Part shown: piece by piece, positions 8,415 through 13,264 of the stretch
Layout: every line of letters starts with the position of its first letter
Position numbering within the stretch: position 1 is the first letter of the stretch
Assembly (NCBI GenBank): GCA_021777365.1
Contig: JAJYDP010000062.1
Location: 1 to 13,264 of the forward strand
Reading direction: 5' to 3'
DNA length: 13,264 nucleotides
From: Chloroflexota bacterium
GTDB taxonomy: Bacteria > Chloroflexota > Limnocylindria > Limnocylindrales > CSP1-4
Notes under the pieces: model-generated
Told to the model about the DNA's origin: nothing
The model's input: the letters and a program-made list of their open reading frames with translations, nothing else
Database searches by the model: none
Program-made: the position numbers and the translations under genes

Positions 8415-9053
8415 ATGCTCCAGGCGTGGTGGAACGCGACCATGGACGCGCGGCGGGTGATCAGCCTGCTGATCGGCGTCGCGGGCCTCGCGCTGATCGC
8501 GCTCAGCGTCGCCGTATCGACCGTGCCACTGGCGCTCGACGGCACCCTCGTCATGGCCGTGTGCATCCCGGCCCTCGGGGCGGCGGTGGGTGGATATGTC
8601 GGCCACCGCTCGTCCGACCCTCGCCGCGCACGCCTGTGGGCGTTCGCCTACGGCATCTCGAGCGGCGCGCTCGTCGTCGGCATGTTCGCGATGGCCGCCC
8701 TGCTCCGACCTACCGTGCAGGCCATGCCGGGTCTCGGGGATGCCTGGGCCGGCCTCTTCGTCGTCGGCTGCCTCCTCGGGTTCGTCGGCGCGCTCCTGTG
8801 GGAACGCGACCCCCGCCGCCGGCGCGTCTCGGCACGGCTGCTCCTTGCGGTCTGGCTTATCGCCGGCGGTGCCGTGGTGAGCGTGAGCCGGGGCCCGTGG
8901 GCATGGCTCGGGGCACTCGCCTTCCTGGCCGGCTTCGGCGTGCTCCTCCACGCCCTCGTCAGCAACGCAGCGCTCCACCAGGGCGCGGCCGTGCCGGGCC
9001 TCTGGCCGTCCGCTTCGGTCGGCCCGGATCCGACGCACCGCCGGACGTCGTGA
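8415..9053 (+). CDS. Six-helix integral membrane protein, unknown function (gene E)
   Basis: This protein has 212 residues from ATG 8415. That start is preferred over ATG 8379 because a strong Shine-Dalgarno (GAGGGGG, 8399-8405) lies 9 nt upstream of it; the next in-frame ATG, at 8442, has none. Six hydrophobic segments are visible at about 16-36, 45-63, 74-97, 110-129, 140-157 and 162-182. They are joined by short Arg-rich loops (HRSSDPRRAR and ERDPRRRR), which by the positive-inside rule face the cytoplasm. The C-terminal 25 residues are polar. I recognise no conserved active-site or transporter motif. It follows gene D by 76 nt with no obvious terminator, so it may be the last gene of that operon, but it has its own good ribosome binding site. 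Confidence 0.8.
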   Translation: MLQAWWNATMDARRVISLLIGVAGLALIALSVAVSTVPLALDGTLVMAVCIPALGAAVGGYVGHRSSDPRRARLWAFAYGISSGALVVGMFAMAALLRPTVQAMPGLGDAWAGLFVVGCLLGFVGALLWERDPRRRRVSARLLLAVWLIAGGAVVSVSRGPWAWLGALAFLAGFGVLLHALVSNAALHQGAAVPGLWPSASVGPDPTHRRTS

Positions 9054-9076
9054 ACGGGTGCAGCGGCCCGGTCGGC

Positions 9077-9103
9077 GTCGTGGACGGCGGGTGGCGACAC
9101 GAC
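9077..9103 (+). terminator. Possible terminator hairpin after gene E
   Basis: GTCGTG (9077-9082) and CACGAC (9098-9103) form a perfect 6-bp inverted repeat with a 15-nt loop, 24 nt after the stop of gene E. There is no T-run, so intrinsic termination is uncertain. It is the best candidate end for the first operon. Confidence 0.28.
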
Positions 9104-9217
9104 TCCTTGGGCTATCCGCCACGGTCCTCGAGCCCAACGCACCGCGCCCTCCACGCCCCAGAGACCCGCCGGGGTGTTGGGGATCTCGGGTCACGTCGCG
9201 GCGGGCGAGCGGTGGCG

Positions 9218-9223
9218 TAGGAT
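9218..9223 (+). promoter_or_regulatory. Possible -10 promoter element
   Basis: TAGGAT is preceded by a GC-rich stretch, with no recognisable -35. It resembles high-GC housekeeping -10 boxes and lies upstream of the broken membrane-protein frame at about 9291. The evidence is weak. Confidence 0.22.
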
Positions 9224-9290
9224 CGCGTGCAAGCGGTTCCGGCGGGGAGCTGTGCGCGGCGAGGGAGCGGGCCGAATCCGCCCCGTCGAC

Positions 9291-9674
9291 GTGTGGCGCG
9301 GTGCGACGGCGGGGACCAGCATCGCGATGTTCCCCAGCGTCGTCGTCGCCGCTCGATTCGACACGCCGCTGCTGGCCTTCGTCGAGACCGCGGTGTTCGG
9401 ACTGCTGGCTGTCCCCGTCGTGATCGTCCCCGCGCTGGCGACCGGCCGACGGCGGGACATCTTCGGGATCCCCGGGCCGACCCCGTCTCACCGGCCACTG
9501 TGGCAGGCGACGCCAAGCGTTACCCGATCGTTGCCTCAGCCTCGCCACATGCGTGGCACACCCCCCGCCTCGGACGCATGCTCCCCGTGCTGGGGTGTCT
9601 CGAGCGTTCGTGTGCCGGGCCGCACCCAGAGGACTGAGACCCACGAACTGGTTGACGCGCCGACACCTCGCTGA
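9291..9674 (+). pseudogene. Decayed or truncated small membrane-protein frame
   Basis: From GTG 9291 to about 9490 this frame has the GC-rich third positions of a real gene and encodes two hydrophobic stretches: roughly ATG 9327 to 9360, then 9366-9440, which ends in an Arg-rich segment. After about 9490 third positions become mixed (many codons end in T or A) and the product becomes Pro/Ser/Arg-rich without pattern, up to the TGA at 9672-9674. No start has a good Shine-Dalgarno; GTG 9252 has GGGGAG only 2 nt away. The best explanation is a gene remnant whose 3' part was lost or frameshifted, but a genuine small protein or chance hydrophobicity is possible. Confidence 0.25.
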
Positions 9675-9716
9675 CCATCGCCGGACGAAGCGCAATCGGG
9701 CCGGCGTCTCCTGTTC

Positions 9717-9757
9717 GGCGAAGCTCGCCCTGGCGCGCTCCGGGCATCTCGCTGCCC
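9717..9757 (-). terminator. Pair of small hairpins beyond the minus-strand gene
   Basis: Two perfect 5-bp stems lie 34-74 nt past the TAG of the minus-strand gene: GGGCA/TGCCC (9742-9746 and 9753-9757, 6-nt loop) and GGCGA/TCGCC (9717-9721 and 9725-9729, 3-nt loop). There is no T-run. They could mark the 3' end of that transcript, but short GC stems are common by chance in this base composition. Confidence 0.22.
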
Positions 9758-9790
9758 CTGCTGCAGGCGGCCGAGGAAACCGGGGTGTCG

Positions 9791-10078
9791 CTACACGCCT
9801 CGGAGGAGCATCACGAGAACCGCCACGCCGCAGACGGCCATCGCGACGACGAGCAGCGCCAGCACGCCGAGGAAGCCCCACAACGCGCTGGAAACGCACG
9901 CGAGTCCCAGCCACGACAGGACGACGATCAGGCCCACCGTGGTTCGGTGGGCGAGGTAGGAGCCCCCGGGGCGGCCGGCTTGCGAGCGAAGCCAGCGAAC
10001 GGCAAGTCCAACGCCCAGGAGGAGGGCCAATCCGACGGCGAGCGTAACGAACTGATTCCCGAGCACCGGCCCGAACAC
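9791..10078 (-). CDS. Small three-helix membrane protein, unknown function (gene F)
   Basis: This is the only convincing full minus-strand gene. Starting at GTG 10078 it encodes 95 residues, ending at TAG (9791-9793). Three hydrophobic helices are visible at about 9-27, 48-66 and 70-92, with an Arg-rich loop after the first (RWLRS to about residue 45). An upstream in-frame GTG at 10096 would add six residues but lacks a Shine-Dalgarno, whereas GGAAGGGG (10092-10085) lies 6 nt before GTG 10078. A third possible GTG at 10066 has AAGGAG 11 nt upstream. Plus-strand ORFs over the same bases translate to low-complexity His/Gln/Arg-rich products, which supports the minus-strand reading. No family was recognised. 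It is divergent from the sigma-factor gene, with about 420 nt between the starts. Confidence 0.68.
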   Translation of the reverse strand: MFGPVLGNQFVTLAVGLALLLGVGLAVRWLRSQAGRPGGSYLAHRTTVGLIVVLSWLGLACVSSALWGFLGVLALLVVAMAVCGVAVLVMLLRGV

Positions 10079-10129
10079 TCCTTGCCCCTTCCGCACCGGC
10101 GTGCCGTTGCGTTCCTGCAGCCGAGTCGA

Positions 10130-10142
10130 GCATGCACCATGC
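10130..10142. promoter_or_regulatory. Small palindrome, possible operator
   Basis: GCATG (10130-10134) and CATGC (10138-10142) are perfect inverted arms separated by CAC. It lies in the divergent region upstream of gene F, where an operator would be expected. The arms are short and this could be chance. Confidence 0.2.
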
Positions 10143-10290
10143 AGGCGACGTGCGTCCAGTTGACGAAACGCCAGCGGCAGGCTCCATGCTGGGGGCGGGT
10201 CCAGGCCACAATCGTCGGCTTTGCCATCCCGCCCAAGGGCTGTGCACGGGCCGGGTCCAGGACCTGCCGCCGACGTTCCTCCCGTCGCGG

Positions 10291-10404
10291 CTCTGGATCA
10301 CCGGTGCGGGCTGGCTGGTCTGGATCGGCGAGGCGCTCGCCGCGGACGGCAGCGCCGTCCTGCTCCTCGACGCCGCGCCGATCGCGGGGCTCGAGCACCC
10401 GTAG
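10291..10404 (+). pseudogene. Possible dehydrogenase-like N-terminal fragment
   Basis: This 37-codon stretch, ending at TAG 10402-10404, reads in one frame as L-W-I-T-G-A-G, then I-G-E-A-L-A-A-D-G and a hydrophobic strand ending L-L-D-A-A-P. The order of TGAG, an IG helix, ADG and a hydrophobic strand ending in Asp recalls the nucleotide-binding start of short-chain dehydrogenases, but the glycine spacing is abnormal and nothing follows. It has GC-rich third positions. It could be a gene scrap or coincidence. Confidence 0.15.
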
Positions 10405-10445
10405 GGAGCGCCCGCGCCCTCTCCCAGTCCGCTCTGACGAAGATC

Positions 10446-10470
10446 GAACCTTCCGCGCGCGTCCGTCGTC
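10446..10470 (+). promoter_or_regulatory. Candidate ECF-sigma promoter upstream of the sigma gene
   Basis: GAACC (10446-10450) is followed after 16 nt by CGTC (10467-10470), matching the general ECF pattern of a GAAC-type -35 and a CGTC-type -10 at 15-17 nt spacing. It lies 27 nt before ATG 10498, which would suit autoregulation by the encoded sigma factor. CGTC occurs three times within these bases, so chance is a real alternative. Confidence 0.42.
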
Positions 10471-10497
10471 TGGACGTGTATGGTCGGCAGGGAGGCG

Positions 10498-11049
10498 ATG
10501 GTGGCGGACCGGGAGGACAGCGGGGGCCGCAGCGAGGCCGAGCGGGCGGCCGCGTTCGCGCGCCTGACAGACCGTGCCCTGGCGCCCTCCTACCGGCTCG
10601 CGGCGCTGCTGCTGGGCAGCGAGATCGAGGCCCAGGACGCGGTGCAGGACGCCGCCCTCCGCGCCTGGGACCGCTTCGCCGACCTGCGGGACCCGGCGCG
10701 CTTCGAGGCCTGGTTCGGGCGCATCCTCGTGAACGGCTGCCGCGACCGGCTGCGGCAGCGCCGGCGGGTGCGCACGCTGCCCATGGACTACGTCCCCGAC
10801 CTGCCGGCACCCGACGGCCTGCCGCGCCTCGTCGAGCGCGACGCCCTGCGCCGTTCGCTCGCCGAGCTCACCGCGGACCAGCGCACGGTCGTGGTCCTGC
10901 ACTACTTCGCCGGCCTCTCGCTCGAAGAGGTGGCCGAGCACACCGGTGCGCGGCCCGGCACGGTGAAGTCCCGCCTGCACGCCGCGCTCGCGGTGCTCCA
11001 CGCCGCCTACGACGCGGCCCAGCGCACCGGCGGGGGGAGTCTGCGATGA
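10498..11049 (+). CDS. ECF-family RNA polymerase sigma factor (gene G)
   Basis: This sigma-70 family ECF regulator has 183 residues from ATG 10498 and would redirect RNA polymerase to specific promoters. Region 2 spans about residues 14-90, with the typical D-A-V-Q-D-A-A-L-R-A-W segment (47-57, core polymerase binding) and an F-x-x-W-[FL]-x-x-I-L-x-N segment (69-79), then a basic stretch. A short Pro-rich linker follows. Region 4 (about 112-168) has L-T-x-D-Q-R and a helix-turn-helix with G-L-S-x-E-E-V-A and G-T-V-K-S-R-L (139-160), which reads the -35 element. AGGGAGG (10489-10495) precedes the start. ATG 10480 and GTG 10501 are alternatives, since the spacing to ATG 10498 is short for the full motif. 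The TGA overlaps the next ATG as ATGA, and the partner gene encodes a membrane protein, the usual sigma/anti-sigma arrangement. Confidence 0.93.
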   Translation: MVADREDSGGRSEAERAAAFARLTDRALAPSYRLAALLLGSEIEAQDAVQDAALRAWDRFADLRDPARFEAWFGRILVNGCRDRLRQRRRVRTLPMDYVPDLPAPDGLPRLVERDALRRSLAELTADQRTVVVLHYFAGLSLEEVAEHTGARPGTVKSRLHAALAVLHAAYDAAQRTGGGSLR

Positions 11050-13058
11050 ACGACGAACGGTTCGAGCGCGACCTCCACGCGGTGCTCGAGGCGCTGGCGC
11101 CACGGGACGTCCCGGCCGAGCTGCGCGCCGCCGTGGCGGCCGTCCCGCAGCGGCCCGCCCGGCGCTGCCGGCGCTGGCAGGGGCGCCTCCTCGCGGCCGC
11201 CGCTGCGGTGGTGATCCTCGCGGCCGCCGCGCTGGTCGCGATCCTTGCCCGCCCGGCGGTGGGGCCGGGGTCGGCGCTGCCCACGCCCCACAGCGCGCTC
11301 GTCAGCGGCTTCGTCGAGCAGACCGACGGGCTCTACGGCTACCGCATGCTGCGCCCCGCGAACTGGACACCCGAGGGAGGCGGACTGCCGTTCGGTCGTG
11401 GGTACTTGGCGCCCGGCTTCGAGGGCACGCAGGTGCAGGGGATCGTCATGACGGTGGTGAACCTGCAGGTGGCCGGGGAGGCCGCGGAACCGACCGGCAC
11501 CATCGGGGACTGGGTCCTGTTCGGGCAGCACCCGACCCTCCAGGCCTGGACGGCCGCCATCGAGGCGGGCTGGAGACGCGACGGCTGGGGCTTCACGCTC
11601 CTGCGCTCGCTGCCCACGGCGAAGATCTACGCGCTCACCTCGCTCGGCGGCAGGCCGACACCCGTCCTCGTGCTGTCGGCCTACGCGATCGCCGAGGGCC
11701 AGCCGTTCCTGCTCCAGCTGCAGGGCAGCGGCACGTACCGGGATCTGACCCGGCTGGAGAGCGACGGTGTCCTCGACGACTTCGCCACGATGGTGGCGAG
11801 CATCCGGGCGGTGCCACCCGAGGCACAGAACGTCGCGCCGCCCCTCCCGACCCCGGCGTCGCCGGAGCCGTACCAGCCGACGGCTCCTCCCGGCCCATCG
11901 CCCGTGGCCTCGTTCGCGCTGCCCTCGACGCTCGGCGCCTTCACGACACCGGTCCCCCCGGCGGCCGACGTCCCCTGGACCGGCATCCGCTGGACGCGCC
12001 TCGCGGCCGGTGATCCGCTCGCGCAGGTGCGCTCGGTCGTGCGCTGGAGCGGTGGCTTCCTCGCTGTCGGCCTCGACCAGCAGGGCCCGAGCGGCTGGTG
12101 GACGCCCCTGTGGCGCTCGAGCGACGGGGCCCACTGGCAACCCCTGGGCCCCGTGCTGGGAACGAACGCGCTCGTGCTCGGCGTGGCGGCGGGAGGTCAG
12201 CTCGTGGCGTTCACCGCTGCCGGCGGCACCGCATCGTGCCCGCCGTCGATGTGCGGCAGCCTGTACGGCCCGATCACGTCGTGGACCTCGGCGGACGGCC
12301 TGGCCTGGATCGCCCACGCCGGTCCGGACCTGCCGCTGCCGCCCGACGGCGAACCGCACGTCTCGCTTGCGGGCGGGCCCGCCGGTGCGGTCGCCGCGTT
12401 CGCGCCTGTCTCGGGCGGGGCCGACCTGACGGCCCGGGTGGCGACCTCGCCCGACGGCGTCACGTGGTCGCTGCTGCCCCTTGCCGCCTTGCCGGCCGAC
12501 ACGCTCCTCTGGGACGTGCACGCCACGGCGGCCGGGTTCGTCGCCGCGGGGCGCACGTGGCCGGCCGGCGGCTCGATCACCGGGAGCCTCGCGCTCACCT
12601 CGCGCGACGGCCGCACCTGGACGAGCACGCCGCTGCCCATCGCCGCCGACCGCGTGGCGCTGGTCGATGGACTCCTCCAGGGCGCGGGCGGCTTCCTCGC
12701 CACGGGCTCCGACTACGGGCTGCTGGGGACCACCCTCTGGTGGCGCTCGAGCGACGGCCGGACCTGGCAGGCGCTGGCGGACTATCCGCCGCTCGGCACC
12801 TGCCCGATCGCCGTCTGTGGTCCGGACACCCAGCCCGAGGGCGACCTGGGCGCCGACGGCACCCGCATGGTGGCCTATCGCGGCGGCACCGATCCGGGGG
12901 TGTGGACGTCCGCCGATGGCCGATCCTGGAGCCGGCTCGCGGAGCCTGGCACCCCGCTCTCGGTATTCCAGGCGAGCGGCGAGCTCGTCGTGCTGCCCGA
13001 TGGCGTGCTCCTGACCGACGGGTCGACGACCTGGTTCGGGCAGGCGCAGACGCGCTGA
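11046..13058 (+). CDS. Transmembrane putative anti-sigma protein with extracellular propeller (gene H)
   Basis: This 670-residue protein starts at ATG 11046, overlapping the sigma stop, with GGGGGGAG 7 nt upstream. Residues 1-46 form a short, mostly helical tail ending in an Arg-rich stretch (36-47), followed by one Ala/Val-rich helix (about 47-68). By the positive-inside rule the tail is cytoplasmic and the rest extracellular. The tail lacks the His-x3-Cys-x2-Cys zinc motif of ZAS anti-sigmas, so the anti-sigma role rests on gene order and topology. Residues about 95-255 look like a PsbP/Mog1-type domain (G-Y-x-M-x-x-P-x-x-W start; a strand then 'DDF-x-x-M-V-x-S-I' at the end), which is an inference. 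A Pro-rich linker (257-292) leads to six W-x-S-x-DG-x-x-W-type motifs near 356, 413, 466, 517, 566 and 620. Two C-P-x-x-x-C loops (398/403 and 586/591) could be disulfides. A ligand-sensing membrane regulator is the favoured role. Confidence 0.86.
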   Translation: MNDERFERDLHAVLEALAPRDVPAELRAAVAAVPQRPARRCRRWQGRLLAAAAAVVILAAAALVAILARPAVGPGSALPTPHSALVSGFVEQTDGLYGYRMLRPANWTPEGGGLPFGRGYLAPGFEGTQVQGIVMTVVNLQVAGEAAEPTGTIGDWVLFGQHPTLQAWTAAIEAGWRRDGWGFTLLRSLPTAKIYALTSLGGRPTPVLVLSAYAIAEGQPFLLQLQGSGTYRDLTRLESDGVLDDFATMVASIRAVPPEAQNVAPPLPTPASPEPYQPTAPPGPSPVASFALPSTLGAFTTPVPPAADVPWTGIRWTRLAAGDPLAQVRSVVRWSGGFLAVGLDQQGPSGWWTPLWRSSDGAHWQPLGPVLGTNALVLGVAAGGQLVAFTAAGGTASCPPSMCGSLYGPITSWTSADGLAWIAHAGPDLPLPPDGEPHVSLAGGPAGAVAAFAPVSGGADLTARVATSPDGVTWSLLPLAALPADTLLWDVHATAAGFVAAGRTWPAGGSITGSLALTSRDGRTWTSTPLPIAADRVALVDGLLQGAGGFLATGSDYGLLGTTLWWRSSDGRTWQALADYPPLGTCPIAVCGPDTQPEGDLGADGTRMVAYRGGTDPGVWTSADGRSWSRLAEPGTPLSVFQASGELVVLPDGVLLTDGSTTWFGQAQTR

Positions 13059-13082
13059 CCCGCACGCCCAACACCTGTTGCG

Positions 13083-13099
13083 GTCGGCAGTCAGCCGAC
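13083..13099. terminator. Hairpin between converging genes
   Basis: GTCGGC (13083-13088) and GCCGAC (13094-13099) form a perfect 6-bp stem with loop AGTCA, 25 nt after the stop of gene H and 34 nt past the stop of the minus-strand fragment. It could terminate both converging transcripts. There is no T-run. Confidence 0.35.
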
Positions 13100-13132
13100 T
13101 CGCTGCTCGGCCGCCGGTGCAGCCCCGCACCC

Positions 13133-13264
13133 TCACCCCGGTCCGATCTCCTCCCAGGTCGCGCCGCCGTCGGTGGTGCGGTACAGACGTCCGACGAGCC
13201 CGAGCGCCCAGCCGTCGGTCGCGGACACGAACGAGACCGGCTGCACGCCCTCGATCGACGCCTA
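13133..13264 (-). pseudogene. C-terminal end of a YCF48/Asp-box protein, interrupted
   Basis: On the minus strand, 42 codons ending at TGA (13135-13133) read as a blade of the YCF48/BNR type: a strand 'PVSFVSATDGWALG', then R-L-Y-R and the canonical Asp box T-T-D-G-G-A-T-W, closing with a short acidic/Gly tail. This is too short for a protein, and the frame is broken by TAG at the very edge of the window (13264-13262), just before the blade. Either the gene has an in-frame stop or frameshift and is a remnant, or the blade belongs to an upstream frame that cannot be seen here. GTG 13246 is the only possible local start and has no obvious role. The Asp box has the canonical 'DGG' spacing, unlike the short motif of gene H. 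Confidence 0.5.

Larger units (their letters stand above)
9054..9790. other. Gene-poor spacer of about 740 nt
   Basis: No convincing intact gene lies here on either strand. ORFs on both strands have mixed third-position composition and no recognisable domains. Contents noted are a hairpin after gene E (9077-9103), a possible -10 box (9218-9223), the broken membrane-protein frame (9291-9674), a small inverted repeat GCCAC-atgc-GTGGC (9544-9557), and hairpins beyond the end of the minus-strand gene (9717-9757). No tRNA or transposase was seen. Confidence 0.5.
10079..10497. other. Divergent intergenic leader between gene F and the sigma gene
   Basis: This stretch of about 420 nt contains the ribosome binding site of gene F, a short perfect inverted repeat GCATG-cac-CATGC (10130-10142), a direct repeat CGGGTCCAGG (10196-10205 and 10252-10261), a dubious coding remnant (10291-10404) and the candidate ECF promoter (10446-10470). 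No structured RNA family was recognised. Confidence 0.5.

Noticed and set aside
5432..8566. 1044-codon open frame on the minus strand
   Set aside because: It is antisense to genes C, D and E. The product is Arg/Gly/Pro/His-rich without domains, as expected from a GC-rich shadow frame, while the plus-strand frame has clear repeats.
10160..10188. TTGACG as a -35 box
   Set aside because: No acceptable -10 element at 16-18 nt spacing.
10196..10261. Direct repeat CGGGTCCAGG as transposon target duplication
   Set aside because: A 10-bp repeat 56 bp apart in GC-rich DNA is plausible by chance, and nothing mobile lies between the copies.
8016..10301. 761-codon minus-strand frame across genes E and F and the spacer
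   Set aside because: It crosses several unrelated regions, is Arg/Pro-rich, and conflicts with the better-supported gene F frame and gene E.
10221..11045. Upstream extension of gene H across the sigma gene
   Set aside because: Shadow of gene G. The anti-sigma-type tail and membrane helix begin at ATG 11046.
11007..13136. 709-codon open frame on the minus strand opposite gene H
   Set aside because: Arg/Gly/Ala-rich shadow. Gene H has TM, linker and repeat structure on the plus strand.

Overview
The window is about 13.3 kb of very GC-rich bacterial DNA with tightly packed genes, GTG as well as ATG starts, overlapping stop/start codons, and long spurious antisense ORFs. No rRNA, tRNA, CRISPR array, transposase or replication gene was found. 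The density of secreted beta-propeller proteins built from Asp-box-like 'WTS-x-DG-x-x-W' motifs, with an ECF sigma factor and a transmembrane partner, reminds me of environmental Chloroflexota (Limnocylindria-type genomes). That assignment is inference. A high-GC actinobacterium is not excluded.

Region 1 (1-8338, + strand) is a run of four exported or membrane-anchored proteins. Gene A is cut by the window edge and carries a repeated module. Gene B is a lipoprotein with two flavours of Asp-box repeat. Gene C is a lipoprotein with a Pro-rich linker and six short Asp-box-like repeats. Gene D is membrane-anchored with a WD40/PD40-like propeller and nine GWP repeats. A and B are 34 nt apart. B/C overlap as GTGA and C/D as ATGA, so this looks like one operon whose promoter lies upstream of the window. 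Gene E (8415-9053), a six-helix membrane protein, follows after 76 nt and may belong to the same unit.

Region 2 (9054-10497) is gene-poor. It holds a stretch with a decaying membrane-protein reading frame, one convincing small minus-strand gene for a three-helix membrane protein (9791-10078), and a leader upstream of the sigma gene. That leader contains a faint possible dehydrogenase-like fragment and an ECF-type promoter candidate.

Region 3 (10498-13058, + strand) is a two-gene sigma/anti-sigma-type operon with an ATGA overlap. An ECF sigma factor is followed by a single-pass membrane protein. The latter has a short basic cytoplasmic tail, a PsbP-like extracellular domain (inferred), a Pro-rich linker and a six-repeat propeller of the same type as in genes B and C.

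Region 4 (13059-13264) has a hairpin, then on the minus strand the last 42 codons of a YCF48-like Asp-box protein preceded by an in-frame stop at the window edge.

Working hypothesis (inference): the sigma/anti-sigma pair reads an extracellular condition through its propeller, and the neighbouring operon displays or secretes proteins with the same propeller type. Nothing in the sequence proves that the two loci are functionally linked.
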